DNA of 64,000 bases from an uncultured Eubacteriales bacterium (GCA_900321275.1 ONVI01000005.1:19108-83107); one strand, 5' to 3'; positions 1-11,931 are shown, counted from the first letter of the stretch. Numbers and translations: made by a program. Notes: generated by a model not told the origin, from the sequence alone.

Positions 1-1758
1 GAGGACGCGGCGGCCCTCCTGCTGACCGCGGCCGACGCCATCGGCGCGGACAAAGCGGCAAGGCTGGCAAAAGCCGTATCCGACGAGTACCGCGCGTCGG
101 TGGAAGCCGCCTTCCTTGCGGCAAAGCCGGCGGCGGGCATGTTCGGCTGGCTGTTCAGATCCGCCGAAAAAAAGAAAACGGCGCTTGACGCCGCCGCGTA
201 TCTCTATGATTTGCTGACCGGGGATTACGGCGAACGTGTCCGCGCGGCGCTCAAGGCCTATGATGAGCGGAAGATCCCGGACAAGGAAACAATATGGGAC
301 GATTTTCGCGCAAACAGCGCGGCCTATTACGCGCAGCTTGACAGACTCGACCGTTCCCTCCGGGCACAGATCGACAACAGCTACAGCGGCCTGCCGGAGG
401 AGCTGGTGCGGGCGGTGGAGATGCAGCCCATCTATGTGGACGCGCTGCGCGCCGTGCTCCGCCCGTATCAGGAGTTCGGCGTGCGCTATATTCTGCGGCA
501 GGGAAACGTCCTGCTGGGCGATGAAATGGGCCTCGGCAAAACCGTCCAGGCCATCGCGGCCATGGTCTCGCTCAACGCCCTCGGCGCGACCCATTTCATG
601 GCGGTCTGCCCGGCGAGTGTTCTGGTCAACTGGCGTCGGGAAATCGAGCAGTTCAGCGACTTGGCGGTCACGCTCATCCGCGGGGGCGATCACGCGGCGC
701 TGCTTGCCTGGAGGGAGAAGGGCGGCGTCGCGGTCACGACCTATGAGTCCATCAGCCGCTTTGCCCTGCCGGAGGATTTCCGTTTCTCCATGCTGGTTGC
801 GGACGAGGCCCACTATGCGAAAAATCCGGCGGCGAAGCGGACGCAGGCCCTGCTGCTCCTGCGGCGGAAAGCGGAGCGCGTACTCTTTATGACCGGCACG
901 CCGCTGGAAAACCGCGTGGACGAGATGTGCTTTCTCGTCTCCTGCCTGCGCCCGGACATCGCCGGGCAGGTCAAGGAGATCAAATACATCTCCTCCGCGC
1001 CGCAGTTTCGGGAGAAGCTGTCGCCGGTCTATCTGCGCCGCACCCGGGAAGACGTGCTCAGCGAGCTGCCGGAGCTGATTCAGAAGGAAGAATGGTGCGA
1101 GATGAGCGCGGCGGAATGGGCGCACTACGCCCTCTCCGTCCAGGCGGAGAACTTCATGGCGATGCGCCAGGTGTCCTGGGATGTGCCGATCAGACAGTCG
1201 TCCAAAGCGCAGCGTCTTCTGGAGCTCTGCGACGAGGCAAGGGAGGACGGGCGCAAGATCATCGTCTTCTCCTATTTCCGCGATACCATCCGCGCCGTGC
1301 GGGAGCTTCTCGGCAAGCGCGCGCTGGAACCGATCACCGGCGCCGTCTCCCCGGCGCGGCGCCAGGAGATCGTGGACGCCTTTGCGCAGGCGGAGGACGG
1401 GACGGTGCTGATCTGCCAGGTACAGGCGGGCGGCACGGGGCTCAACATCCAGGCCGCAAGCGTCGTTATCTTCTGTGAGCCGCAGCTCAAGCCGTCGCTG
1501 GAAAACCAGGCAATCTCCCGCGCCTATCGCATGGGACAGCTCAACTCCGTGCTGGTGTACCGCCTGCTCTGTGACAACACTGTGGATGAGCGCATCCTGG
1601 AGCTTTTGCGCGAAAAGCAGGACGTTTTTGATTCCTTCGCGGAGGAGTCGACCGTCGGCAGCGAATACCTCAAGGCGGAAAAAAGCATCAGCGCCGCCAT
1701 CATCCAGATGGAAAAGGAGCGCCTGAACGCCGGGGAGATCCCGCTTCTGCCGGAATAA
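1..1758 (+). CDS. SNF2-family DEAD/DEAH helicase, 3' part
   Basis: The frame is open from base 1, so the gene begins before the window; the GTG at 100 is only an internal codon. Visible SF2/SNF2 motifs in order are DEMGLGKT (Walker A, near 520), VADEAH (Walker B, near 800), FMTGTPLENR (motif III), then the C-terminal lobe with VFSYFRDT, QAGGTGLNIQ and QAISRAYRMGQ (motifs V and VI). This is a complete ATP-dependent DNA translocase core, as in bacterial RapA/HepA-like proteins. The upstream residues before the core are not a domain I recognise. The specific role (transcription recycling, repair or defence) cannot be set without the missing 5' part. It ends 31 bases before the convergent Spx/ArsC-like gene. 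Confidence 0.9.
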   Translation, partial: EDAAALLLTAADAIGADKAARLAKAVSDEYRASVEAAFLAAKPAAGMFGWLFRSAEKKKTALDAAAYLYDLLTGDYGERVRAALKAYDERKIPDKETIWDDFRANSAAYYAQLDRLDRSLRAQIDNSYSGLPEELVRAVEMQPIYVDALRAVLRPYQEFGVRYILRQGNVLLGDEMGLGKTVQAIAAMVSLNALGATHFMAVCPASVLVNWRREIEQFSDLAVTLIRGGDHAALLAWREKGGVAVTTYESISRFALPEDFRFSMLVADEAHYAKNPAAKRTQALLLLRRKAERVLFMTGTPLENRVDEMCFLVSCLRPDIAGQVKEIKYISSAPQFREKLSPVYLRRTREDVLSELPELIQKEEWCEMSAAEWAHYALSVQAENFMAMRQVSWDVPIRQSSKAQRLLELCDEAREDGRKIIVFSYFRDTIRAVRELLGKRALEPITGAVSPARRQEIVDAFAQAEDGTVLICQVQAGGTGLNIQAASVVIFCEPQLKPSLENQAISRAYRMGQLNSVLVYRLLCDNTVDERILELLREKQDVFDSFAEESTVGSEYLKAEKSISAAIIQMEKERLNAGEIPLLPE

Positions 1759-1789
1759 AACGGGAAAAATGCAGTTCGCGACAGCCCCT

Positions 1790-2137
1790 TTATAACACCG
1801 CTTTCCAGGTCGCTTCCTGAAATCCGGGGATCACGGCGTCTTTACTCACCAGGAGCGGGCGCTTGACCAGCATTCCGTCGCTGGCCAAAAGCCGGAGCTG
1901 CTCCTCCTCACTCATGGTGCCGAGCTTGTCCTTGAGACCCAGCTCCCGGTAGAGCATGCCGCTGGTGTTGAAAAAGCGTCTGAGCGGCAGCCCGCTCTTT
2001 TTCCACCAGTTGAGCAGTTCTTCGTAGCTGGGGTTTTCTTCCTTGACGGGCCGCACGGTATAATCCGCGCCCTGCTCATCCAGCCACCGCAGAGCCTTGC
2101 GGCAGGTCGAACATTTTTCGTAACAGAGTATCGTCAT
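1790..2137 (-). CDS. Spx/ArsC-family thioredoxin-fold protein
   Basis: A 115-residue protein of the arsenate reductase/Spx/MgsR family. Near the N-terminus it has CSTC at residues 9-12, the redox CxxC of Spx-like regulators, preceded by the short beta strand MTILCY. The start is the ATG at 2137 because AGGAGG lies 8 bases upstream; a longer frame runs to 2233 but enters a repeat. Family members are either arsenate reductases or RNA polymerase-binding stress regulators, and sequence alone does not decide. The length is right for the family. Its ribosome-binding site directly abuts one end of the 160-bp repeat at 2155-2314, so its promoter probably lies in or beyond that repeat. Confidence 0.8.
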   Translation of the reverse strand: MTILCYEKCSTCRKALRWLDEQGADYTVRPVKEENPSYEELLNWWKKSGLPLRRFFNTSGMLYRELGLKDKLGTMSEEEQLRLLASDGMLVKRPLLVSKDAVIPGFQEATWKAVL

Positions 2138-2154
2138 GAAATCGCCTCCTTTTT

Positions 2155-2314
2155 GGAAACACTGCATAAATCGCCGCGCACGTATTGACGGCATCTTTTC
2201 CGCCTGCCTTTGCCTGAAAAACTTGAAATACACAAAGTATTCCTGCGCTTTTCAGGCTTCGTCAGCCGAAAATCTGCTCGCCGATCCGCACACTCCGGTT
2301 TAATCAGCGTTTCC
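2155..2314. repeat. Dispersed TIR repeat, copy A (full length)
   Basis: A 160-bp element with terminal inverted repeats: the left end reads GGAAACACTGCATAAATC, and the right end on the other strand reads GGAAACGCTGATTAAACC. The centre is a hairpin, GCCTGAAAA paired with TTTTCAGGC, enclosing GAAATAC/GTATTCC. Its reverse complement matches copy B (6616-6773) over nearly the full length. Shorter relatives are at 48874-48982 and 47243-47294. It lies in the divergent gap between the Spx/ArsC-like gene and the TetR gene. Confidence 0.85.
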
Positions 2315-2335
2315 TTATTTTACTCCTTTTGTTTC

Positions 2336-2386
2336 ATTTTGACAATGTGAAAATATGTTTTTACAAAATTGAATAATTGTGAAAAA
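2336..2386. promoter_or_regulatory. Two palindromes, candidate TetR operators
   Basis: Two related AT-rich palindromes stand in tandem. The first, 2336-2354, is ATTTTGACA-N-TGTGAAAAT. The second, 2358-2386, has arms TTTTTACAAAATT and AATTGTGAAAAA around GAAT. Both share TTTT(g/a)CA...TG(t)GAAAA. They precede a TATAAT at 2415-2420 and the TetR-type gene at 2469, which suggests autoregulation; this is inference. Confidence 0.45.
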
Positions 2387-2468
2387 CAGGACTTCCTTTT
2401 TTATGGAAATGTGCTATAATAATTAAAACATGTTGGGGTAAGCATTTGACGGACGCAGGAGGAACAAT

Positions 2469-3026
2469 ATGGCAACGTCTACGAAAAAAGCGCTTGCGGA
2501 TGCGCTGAAGAAAATGATGGTCATCAAGCCCATCGACCGCATCACCGTCAACGACCTGGTGGAGACCTGCGGCGTCAGCCGTCAGACCTTTTATTACCAT
2601 TTCGATGATGTGTACGATCTTCTTGAATGGGTCTTTGAAGAGGACGCCAACGCCAATCTTCCCAGCGAGGTTGTCTATGATAACTGGCAGCATGATGTGA
2701 CGCTCTGGTTTAAATACCTCTATGATAACTCCACCTTTGCCCTGAATGTCTATGACTCCAACAGCCGCCTGTATATGCTCCGCTATATCAAGGGCAGGCT
2801 TCGGGAGTGTATTCGGAGCTTTTCCGAAATCGTTGCGGAGAACCGCTCCATCGACCGGGCCGATTTTGAGTTTATTGTGGAGTTTTATTCCAACATCGTC
2901 GTTGGCCTGATCGCGCAGTGGATGGATCAGGGTATGCAGCTGCCCAAGGAGATCACCACGGACAGGGTGCTCAAGGTTCTCGACAACAGTATTGAAAACA
3001 TCATGGAGAGATTCCAGAAGGATTGA
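2469..3026 (+). CDS. TetR/AcrR-family regulator (DhaS type)
   Basis: A 185-residue protein whose first 55 residues form a TetR helix-turn-helix: TKKALADALKKMM, then ITVNDLVETCGVSRQTFYYHFDD, in which RQTFYYHF is the typical recognition helix. The C-terminal part is all-helical and resembles the DhaS/TetR_C_8 subfamily. The start ATG has AGGAGG six bases upstream. A TATAAT at 2415-2420 with a weak TTCCTT 16 bases before it could be its promoter. Two palindromes upstream may be its operators. No target gene is evident in the window: the next gene, ybaK, has its own promoter. The ligand is unknown. Confidence 0.85.
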   Translation: MATSTKKALADALKKMMVIKPIDRITVNDLVETCGVSRQTFYYHFDDVYDLLEWVFEEDANANLPSEVVYDNWQHDVTLWFKYLYDNSTFALNVYDSNSRLYMLRYIKGRLRECIRSFSEIVAENRSIDRADFEFIVEFYSNIVVGLIAQWMDQGMQLPKEITTDRVLKVLDNSIENIMERFQKD

Positions 3027-3041
3027 TCGAAGCGCTTAAAC

Positions 3042-3195
3042 GGGCGCGCTGCAAAATGCTTGATTCCGTCATTCCGAACCAGTGACCGATGTCACTGGTG
3101 TGGGAATCCGTCCTCTTGACGCAGAGAAGACGGATTGCCGCGACCGGTTTGTGAACTGGTCTCGCAGTGACAGGGCATTTTGCAGCGCGCCCTTT
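3042..3195. repeat. Nested-palindrome intergenic element
   Basis: A perfect 18-bp inverted repeat (arms 3042-3059 and its complement ending near 3195, beginning GGGCGCGCTGCAAAATG) encloses about 115 bases. The enclosed part holds three further hairpins: CCAGTGAC/GTCACTGG, TCCGTC/GACGGA and GCGACCGGTT paired with AACTGGTCtCGC. The internal CATTCCGA...GGAATCCG and CGGATTGCC...CGCAGTGACA look like degenerate forms of the widespread TCATTGCGA/GGCAATCCG bacterial repeat; that resemblance is from memory. There is no coding potential in it. Confidence 0.7.
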
Positions 3196-3234
3196 TGTTT
3201 TCAATTTCTTTATACAATAAATTGCGAAGAACGG

Positions 3235-3263
3235 TTGAAACCGCGCAGGAAATGCGCTATAAT
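3235..3263 (+). promoter_or_regulatory. Promoter of ybaK-uvrA
   Basis: TTGAAA at 3235-3240, a 17-base spacer and a perfect TATAAT at 3258-3263 form a sigma-A-type promoter 38 bases before the ybaK start. The close spacing of ybaK and uvrA suggests that it drives both. Confidence 0.75.
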
Positions 3264-3301
3264 CACACAGTTACGAAAAATCACGGCAGGGGGACCATGA
3301 T

Positions 3302-3778
3302 ATGGCGGAACAGAAAACAAACGTCATGCGCGTGCTTGACCAGAAAAAGATCGCCTATACCGCCCACAGCTATCCCCACGGGGACGAGGCGGTGGACGGC
3401 GTCACGGTGGCAAAGCTCACCGGGCTTGATCCCGCGCGCGTCTTCAAAACGCTGGTGACACGCGGAGCAAGCAAGAAGAACTATGTCTTTGTGATCCCCG
3501 TGGCGGAAGAACTCGACCTGAAAAAAGCGGCGAAAGCCGTGGGGGAGAAGTCCATCGCCATGATCCATGTGAGCGAGATCAACGCCCTCACCGGCTATGT
3601 GCGCGGCGGCTGCTCACCCATCGGGATGAAGAAACAGTTTGAAACCGTCTATCATGAGAGCTGTCTGCCCCTTCCGACCATGGCGGTCAGCGCGGGCAAA
3701 ATCGGCGCGCAGGTGGAGCTTGCGCCCGGCGATCTCATCAAAACCACACGCGGTAAAACCGCGGATCTTATCGTTTAG
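3302..3778 (+). CDS. ybaK: Cys-tRNA(Pro)/Cys-tRNA(Cys) deacylase YbaK
   Basis: A 158-residue protein that matches the YbaK/EbsC family along its whole length: it opens with [18 protein letters not shown], then [31 protein letters not shown], the glycine-rich [14 protein letters not shown] and the C-terminal [12 protein letters not shown]. The family edits tRNA-Pro mischarged with cysteine by substrate-assisted catalysis; the lysine in the VIPV-EELDLKK region is conserved in the family. The start ATG is preceded by GGGGG. Only ten bases separate its stop from the uvrA start, so the two are probably cotranscribed. I see nothing unusual in the protein. Confidence 0.93.
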   Translation: MAEQKTNVMRVLDQKKIAYTAHSYPHGDEAVDGVTVAKLTGLDPARVFKTLVTRGASKKNYVFVIPVAEELDLKKAAKAVGEKSIAMIHVSEINALTGYVRGGCSPIGMKKQFETVYHESCLPLPTMAVSAGKIGAQVELAPGDLIKTTRGKTADLIV

Positions 3779-3788
3779 GAGTATTTCT

Positions 3789-6615
<2,827 letters not shown>

Positions 6616-6626
<11 letters not shown>

Positions 6627-6773
6627 TTCAACCGACGTGTTCAGACCGAGCGGATTTTTTGTCTGACGAAGCCTGAAAAGCGATGGAATACTTTGTGTAT
6701 TTCGAGCTTTTCAGGCAAAGCCGGGCGGAAAATCCACCGTCAGGATGTGTGCGGGGATTTATTCAGCGTTTCC
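6616..6773. repeat. Dispersed TIR repeat, copy B (full length, inverted to A)
   Basis: A 158-bp element beginning GGAAACGCTGATTCAACC and ending GGATTTATTCAGCGTTTCC, with the central hairpin GCCTGAAAAG...CTTTTCAGGC around 6670-6716. It is nearly the reverse complement of copy A. The first 11 bases are the end of the uvrA coding region, including its stop. It fills most of the uvrA-recD2 gap. Confidence 0.87.
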
Positions 6774-6803
6774 AAAGAATAAACAACACGCGAGAGGTAT
6801 CCC

Positions 6804-9023
6804 ATGGATCAGGAACTGGAATATCAGGAGCTCAACGGCACCGTAGAGACGGTTATCTATAAAAACGAAGAAAACGGGTATACCGTTCTGAAGCTGCGCA
6901 GCGACAGCGGCGAAGCCGTCACGGTTGTGGGCTGCTTCCCCTTTGCAGCGCCGGGCGAATCCATGATCGCGAGCGGCGAGTGGATGAATCACAGCGTCCA
7001 CGGCCGACAGTTCAAGGCCGAATACGCCCAGCGCTTTCTCCCCAGCTCCGCCCCGGCGATCTATCAGTTCCTCGCGGGAGGAGCGGTCAAGGGCGTAGGA
7101 CCTGCCACCGCGTCGCTGATCGTTGACCGTTTCGGCGACAGGACGCTGGACACGATCCTCAACAACTGGAAGGAGCTGACCACTGTCAAGGGGATCAGCG
7201 CCGCGAAGGCGCAGCAGATCTCCAAAAGCTTTCGCCAGCAGGCGGGGCTTCGGATGCTGATGGAGTTTGTCTGCTCCTTCGGCCTGCGTCCGATCCTGGC
7301 GCTGCGGGCGTATAAATATTATGGGGACGACGCGCTCCAGAACCTGCGCGACAATCCCTATCTGCTCTGCTCCTCTCTCATCGGCGGTACGTTTCGGGAA
7401 GCGGACGAAATGGCGCTCGGCCTCGGCATGGGCGGCAACAGCAAAAACCGCATTTCCGCCGCGATCCTCTTTGAGCTGGTGCACAATATGGGCAACGGTC
7501 ACTGCTTTATTCCGCGCGAAAAGCTTGCCGCCGTGACGGCGGAGCTGATCGGCGTGGAGCAGGAGGAGGCGGACGAGTGCATCGGCGAGCTGATCGAGGA
7601 CAATCAGCTCCGCTATGAAGAGATCGCGGGCGTGCGCGCCTGCTATCTTCCCGCGCTCTATGAGGCGGAAAAAAACGCGGCCGAGACCTTCGCCCGCATG
7701 AGCAAGCGGAAATTCCGCGAGAGCGTCAACACGGAAAAGCTCCTGCAAAAGCTGGAGACGCAGCAGGGAATCACCTACGCCCCCGACCAGCGGCAGACTT
7801 TGGAACAGGCGTTATCCGGCCAGCTCATGGTGCTCACCGGCGGCCCCGGCACCGGCAAGACCACCTGCATCCGCGCGATCCTTGCCATGTATGATTCTCT
7901 CGGCTTAAAAACGCTCCTGTGCGCCCCCACGGGCCGCGCCGCCAAGCGCATGACCGAGGTGACCGGACGCGAGGCGGCGACGGTGCACCGGCTTCTCGGC
8001 GCGAAATTCGACGAGGAGGGAGACCGTGTCGTCTTCACAAAAAATGAGAGCGACCGCCTCGACTGCGACGCGGTGATCCTGGATGAGTGCTCCATGGTGG
8101 ATATCCTGCTGATGGACGCGCTGCTGCGCGCGCTGCCGCCGGACGCGCGGCTGGTGCTCGTGGGAGACGCGGATCAGCTCCCCTCCGTAGGGCCGGGGAA
8201 CGTGTTCTCCGCCCTTATCCGCAGCCAGGTCGTCGCGACGGGGCGCCTGACCCTGATCCACCGTCAGGCGGAGGGCAGCCGCATCGTCCGCAACGCGCAT
8301 ATGATCAAAAACGGCGAGTACCCGAATTTTGCCGAAAACGCGGGCGATTTCTTCCGCCTGAAAAGACTTCAGGGCGCTGGCGCGGTGGAGACGATCACGG
8401 AGCTCTGTGCCGTGCGGCTTCCGAATAAAATGAACATCCCGCCGGAGGAGATTCAGGTCCTGTCCCCGACCCGAAAGGGCGAGACCGGGACGATGAATCT
8501 CAACCGGAAGCTCCAGGAGGCGCTGAACCCGCCCGCGCCGGGGAAAAAGGAAAAAGCCTTCGGCGACGTCGTCTTCCGCGAGGGGGACCGCGTCATGCAG
8601 ATCCGCAACAACTATGATATTCTGTGGAAAAACGCGAACAATACCGAAGCGGGGATGGGCATTTACAACGGCGACATGGGCATGCTCCGCACGGTCGATC
8701 CGGAAAACGAGACGCTGACCGTGGACTTTGACGGGCGCATCGTGTGCTACGGCTTCGACGCGCTCAACGAGCTGGAGCACGCCTGGGCCGTCACGGTACA
8801 TAAAGCGCAGGGCAGCGAATACCGCGCCGTGATCCTCGCGCTCAGCGGCACGTCGCAGCTCCTGATGACAAGAAGCGTGCTCTATACCGGCGTGACGAGG
8901 GCCAGGGAGCTGCTGATCCTGGTCGGGGACGACACGCTTGCGATAAAAATGATCGACAATTACAGGCAGGCGCGCCGTTATACCGCTTTGCGCGTGAGAC
9001 TGAGAAGTCTGTGCGGCCTATGA
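6804..9023 (+). CDS. recD2: RecD2-type SF1B DNA helicase
   Basis: A 739-residue 5'-3' helicase of the RecD2/YrrC type, which acts without RecBC. The N-terminal OB-like and helix-hairpin-helix region includes GGAVKGVGPATASLIVDRFG, typical of RecD2 and absent from RecD. Helicase motifs follow: GGPGTGKTT (Walker A, about residue 346), DECSMVD (Walker B), GDADQLPSVGPGN (motif III), and VHKAQGSEY with RSVLYTGVTRA near the C-terminus. The length is normal. It starts 30 bases after repeat copy B, with GAGAGG upstream, and overlaps comF by four bases (ATGA). A role in repair or replication stress is inferred from the family. Confidence 0.94.
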   Translation: MDQELEYQELNGTVETVIYKNEENGYTVLKLRSDSGEAVTVVGCFPFAAPGESMIASGEWMNHSVHGRQFKAEYAQRFLPSSAPAIYQFLAGGAVKGVGPATASLIVDRFGDRTLDTILNNWKELTTVKGISAAKAQQISKSFRQQAGLRMLMEFVCSFGLRPILALRAYKYYGDDALQNLRDNPYLLCSSLIGGTFREADEMALGLGMGGNSKNRISAAILFELVHNMGNGHCFIPREKLAAVTAELIGVEQEEADECIGELIEDNQLRYEEIAGVRACYLPALYEAEKNAAETFARMSKRKFRESVNTEKLLQKLETQQGITYAPDQRQTLEQALSGQLMVLTGGPGTGKTTCIRAILAMYDSLGLKTLLCAPTGRAAKRMTEVTGREAATVHRLLGAKFDEEGDRVVFTKNESDRLDCDAVILDECSMVDILLMDALLRALPPDARLVLVGDADQLPSVGPGNVFSALIRSQVVATGRLTLIHRQAEGSRIVRNAHMIKNGEYPNFAENAGDFFRLKRLQGAGAVETITELCAVRLPNKMNIPPEEIQVLSPTRKGETGTMNLNRKLQEALNPPAPGKKEKAFGDVVFREGDRVMQIRNNYDILWKNANNTEAGMGIYNGDMGMLRTVDPENETLTVDFDGRIVCYGFDALNELEHAWAVTVHKAQGSEYRAVILALSGTSQLLMTRSVLYTGVTRARELLILVGDDTLAIKMIDNYRQARRYTALRVRLRSLCGL

Positions 9024-9670
9024 AAAAGATGCTCAATTGGCTTCTTGATCTGTTCTATCCGCCGCGCTGCGCCTTCTGCCGCAGACTGCTGGGCGAGAAG
9101 GAGAAGGGCGTCTGCCGCTTTTGCCGGAGAAAATACGAAAACCGCTGCATTCGCCGGGAGCTTGCGCATTGTTCCTGCTGCGTCGCGCCGCTCAGCTATG
9201 AAGGCGCGGTGCGGGATTCTCTGCTGCGCTACAAATTTCGCGGCGTCGCCGCTTACGGAGCGGCTTATGCGGATTTTCTCGCAAAATGTATTGACGAATC
9301 GCAGATTTCCTGCGATATTATCACATGGGTGCCGTTAAGCCGCCGCAGACTTCGCAAACGCGGCTATGATCAGGCCCGTATTCTGGCAGAGGAAACGGCA
9401 AAGCTTCTGAACCTTCCCTGTGAAAAGCTGCTGGAAAAGCGTGTGGACACGAAACCGCAGTCGGGCATGAGGGACGCGGAGAGCCGCAGGAAAAACGCGA
9501 AGGGCGTCTATGTCTGCTGCGCACCCTCAAAGGCTTCCGGCAGACGCGTATTGCTGATTGACGATATCGTCACAACAGGCGCGACGCTGTCCGAATGCGC
9601 CGCTGTGCTGAAACAGGCGGGCTGCGGCGCGGTTGTTGCCGCCGCTGCCGCCTCCAGGCAGCAGGCGTAA
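9020..9670 (+). CDS. comF: ComF-family phosphoribosyltransferase-like protein
   Basis: A 216-residue protein. The N-terminus has a four-cysteine zinc finger (CAFCRR...CRFCRR, then CSCC), and the C-terminal half has the type I phosphoribosyltransferase loop VLLIDDIVTTGATL. This is the ComF/GntX architecture, which in competent bacteria helps take single-stranded DNA into the cytoplasm. ATG 9020 is chosen over GTG 9011 because it forms an ATGA overlap with recD2, implying translational coupling. No other competence gene is in the window, so the name does not by itself imply transformation. mreB follows after 14 bases. Confidence 0.9.
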   Translation: MKKMLNWLLDLFYPPRCAFCRRLLGEKEKGVCRFCRRKYENRCIRRELAHCSCCVAPLSYEGAVRDSLLRYKFRGVAAYGAAYADFLAKCIDESQISCDIITWVPLSRRRLRKRGYDQARILAEETAKLLNLPCEKLLEKRVDTKPQSGMRDAESRRKNAKGVYVCCAPSKASGRRVLLIDDIVTTGATLSECAAVLKQAGCGAVVAAAAASRQQA

Positions 9671-9684
9671 AGAAGGAGTTTAAC

Positions 9685-10716
9685 ATGAATCTGTTTGAGA
9701 GAGATATAGCCATTGATCTCGGCACCTCGTCCACGCTGCTGTTTGAGCAGGGCAAGGGCGTCGTCGCCAGAGAGCCCACCGTCGTCGCGGTGGACAAATT
9801 CAGCGGCAAAATCCTGAAAATCGGCCAGGACGCGCAGAAGATGCTGGGCCGGACCCCTGCGAATATTGTGGCGATCCACCCGGTAAACGCGGGCGTCATC
9901 TCTGACTACGAGATCACGGCCCAGATGCTGCGCGAGCTTGTCAGCCGCATCACCTCCTTCAGCCTGTTTAAGCCGTGCGTGCTGGCCTGCGTCCCCAGCT
10001 CCATCACCGGTGTGGAAGAACGCGCGATGATCGACGCGGCCATCGAAGCCGGCGCGCGCAAGGTCTATCTGCTGGAGACGGCCGTCGCCACCGCCATGGG
10101 CGCGGGCGTTGACATCTCCAAGGCGGACGGGCACATGGTCATCGACATCGGCGGCGGCACGACCGAGGTTGCCGTCGTCTCGGGCGGCGGCGTGGTGGAA
10201 TGCCAGTCCATCAAGGTCGCGGGCACCAGCTTTGACGAGTCGATCGTCAAGTTTATCCGCCGCAAATATGATCTTCTGATCGGCCTGAGCACCGCCGAAG
10301 AACTCAAACGAAACATCGGCTGCGTAATCCAGCGGCCCGACATCAGCTTTGAGGAAATCAAGGGCCGGGACCTTTCCAACGGCCTGCCCAAAACCGTCAG
10401 AGTCAGCTCCACGGAACTGATCGAAGCCTTTGTGGAGCCCATGAACCATATCCTCGACGCCATCCGTCTCGTCCTGGAGAGTACGCCGCCGCAGCTGGTG
10501 GGCGATCTGGACAAGAACGGCATCATCATGTCCGGCGGCGGCAGCCTCATCTACGGCATCGACAAGCTGATCGAACGCAGCACCGGCATCCGTACCCTCG
10601 TCGTGGACGACGCCGTATCCTGCGCGGCCTATGGCGCGGGCAAAATGCTCATGCATCTGGACATGCTGCAGGACGGCATGATGAACTTCTACCGAAAACG
10701 CCAGCTCAAAGGATAA
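9685..10716 (+). CDS. mreB: MreB-family actin-like cell-shape protein
   Basis: A 343-residue actin homologue that organises cell-wall synthesis at the membrane. The N-terminal IAIDLGTSSTLLFEQGKGVV is the phosphate 1 loop; HMVIDIGGGTTEVAVVS is phosphate 2; GIIMSGGGSLIYGIDKLI is the adenosine loop. It could equally be the Mbl or MreBH paralogue. The mreC/mreD genes that usually follow are absent here; instead comF precedes it and ispD follows after 14 bases. AGAAGGAG gives a strong ribosome-binding site for ATG 9685; the longer upstream frame runs through comF and is not used. Confidence 0.93.
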   Translation: MNLFERDIAIDLGTSSTLLFEQGKGVVAREPTVVAVDKFSGKILKIGQDAQKMLGRTPANIVAIHPVNAGVISDYEITAQMLRELVSRITSFSLFKPCVLACVPSSITGVEERAMIDAAIEAGARKVYLLETAVATAMGAGVDISKADGHMVIDIGGGTTEVAVVSGGGVVECQSIKVAGTSFDESIVKFIRRKYDLLIGLSTAEELKRNIGCVIQRPDISFEEIKGRDLSNGLPKTVRVSSTELIEAFVEPMNHILDAIRLVLESTPPQLVGDLDKNGIIMSGGGSLIYGIDKLIERSTGIRTLVVDDAVSCAAYGAGKMLMHLDMLQDGMMNFYRKRQLKG

Positions 10717-10730
10717 AAGGAGGATTTTGT

Positions 10731-11480
10731 ATGTTGAAATACAGCCCGCTGAAAAAGCGGAGGGACGAAAAGCCGACCTGTTCCGCGGTCATTGTCGCAG
10801 CCGGGAGCTCTCAGCGCATGGGGAGCGACAAAATCATGATGAAGCTCGGCGCGATGCCCGTGCTGGCCAGAACGGTTCTCGCCTTTGAGAACAACGAGTA
10901 TATTGACGAGATCATCATTGTCACCAGAACGGAGAAGCTCCAGGAAATCGCCGATATGTGCCATAAAAACGGGCTTCACAAGGTAAAGAAGGTTATCAGC
11001 GGCGGGGCGACAAGGATGGAATCCGCCCTTGCCGGGGTTTCCGCCGCGCGCCACGGGGCGGAGCTGATCGCCATTCACGACGGGGCAAGGCCGCTTGTGT
11101 CGCAGGGGCTGATCAGCAGGACGATTTTGGCCGCGCGGGAATGGCGGTCTGTCGTTCCGGCGATTGCCAGCACCGATACGCTCAAAACCGTGGATGCAAG
11201 AGGCTTTATCACCGGAACGGTGGATCGCGCGTCTACGGTGCGCATCCAGACGCCGCAGGTCTTTAACGGGGATCTCATCAAGGGCGCGCTCACCAAAGCG
11301 GTCGAGAAGGGCCTGACCCTCACCGACGACTGCTCCGCCATGGAGATGATGGGGATCAAAACCTTCGTCGTCGAGGGGGATCCGGAGAATATCAAGATCA
11401 CAACGCCCGAGGATCTTGTCATGGTCAGGGCAATTGTGGAGAGCAGGGGGGATCAGAATGCGAATCGGACATGGATATGA
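10731..11480 (+). CDS. ispD: 2-C-methyl-D-erythritol 4-phosphate cytidylyltransferase
   Basis: A 249-residue enzyme of the non-mevalonate (MEP) isoprenoid pathway that joins CTP and MEP to make CDP-ME. The nucleotide-binding N-terminus [21 protein letters not shown] is clear, as are [17 protein letters not shown] and LTDDCSAME. An extra 15 to 16 basic residues precede the catalytic core. AAAAGGAGG precedes the start. The 3' end overlaps ispF by 23 bases, and the two act in the same pathway (IspE is not in the window). Confidence 0.95.
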   Translation: MLKYSPLKKRRDEKPTCSAVIVAAGSSQRMGSDKIMMKLGAMPVLARTVLAFENNEYIDEIIIVTRTEKLQEIADMCHKNGLHKVKKVISGGATRMESALAGVSAARHGAELIAIHDGARPLVSQGLISRTILAAREWRSVVPAIASTDTLKTVDARGFITGTVDRASTVRIQTPQVFNGDLIKGALTKAVEKGLTLTDDCSAMEMMGIKTFVVEGDPENIKITTPEDLVMVRAIVESRGDQNANRTWI

Positions 11481-11931
11481 CGTACACCGCCTGGTGGAAG
11501 GCCGCAGGCTGATCCTCGGCGGGATAGAGATCCCATATGAGAAGGGACTGCTGGGGCATTCGGACGCGGACGTGCTGACGCATGCGCTGATGGATTCCCT
11601 GTTGGGGGCGGCCGCCCTGGGCGACATCGGAAAGCTTTTTCCGGACAGCGACCCGCGCTATGCCGGGGCCGACAGTGTGGGGCTCCTGCGAGAGGTCTGC
11701 CGCGTCGTCAAAGAGGCCGGGTATCGGGTCGGCAATGTGGACTGCACGGTCATCGCGCAGCGCCCGAAGCTGGCGCCGTTTATTCCGCTCATGCGCGAAA
11801 AGCTCGCGTCCGCCATGGCAGTCGCGTCCGACCGCGTGAGCGTCAAGGCCACGACCGAGGAAGGGCTCGGCTTCTCCGGCGAGGGGCTGGGCATCGCGGC
11901 ACATGCCGTGTCGCTGATCGAAAGCCTGTAA
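11458..11931 (+). CDS. ispF: 2-C-methyl-D-erythritol 2,4-cyclodiphosphate synthase
   Basis: A 157-residue trimeric metalloenzyme of the MEP pathway. The N-terminal GHGYDVHR carries the metal ligands Asp8 and His10, and [18 protein letters not shown] supplies the third histidine. [21 protein letters not shown] is the conserved C-terminal signature. The start ATG at 11458 lies inside the end of ispD, with AGGGGGG just upstream, so translation is likely coupled. A strong terminator follows at 11989, closing the recD2-comF-mreB-ispD-ispF run. Confidence 0.96.
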   Translation: MRIGHGYDVHRLVEGRRLILGGIEIPYEKGLLGHSDADVLTHALMDSLLGAAALGDIGKLFPDSDPRYAGADSVGLLREVCRVVKEAGYRVGNVDCTVIAQRPKLAPFIPLMREKLASAMAVASDRVSVKATTEEGLGFSGEGLGIAAHAVSLIESL

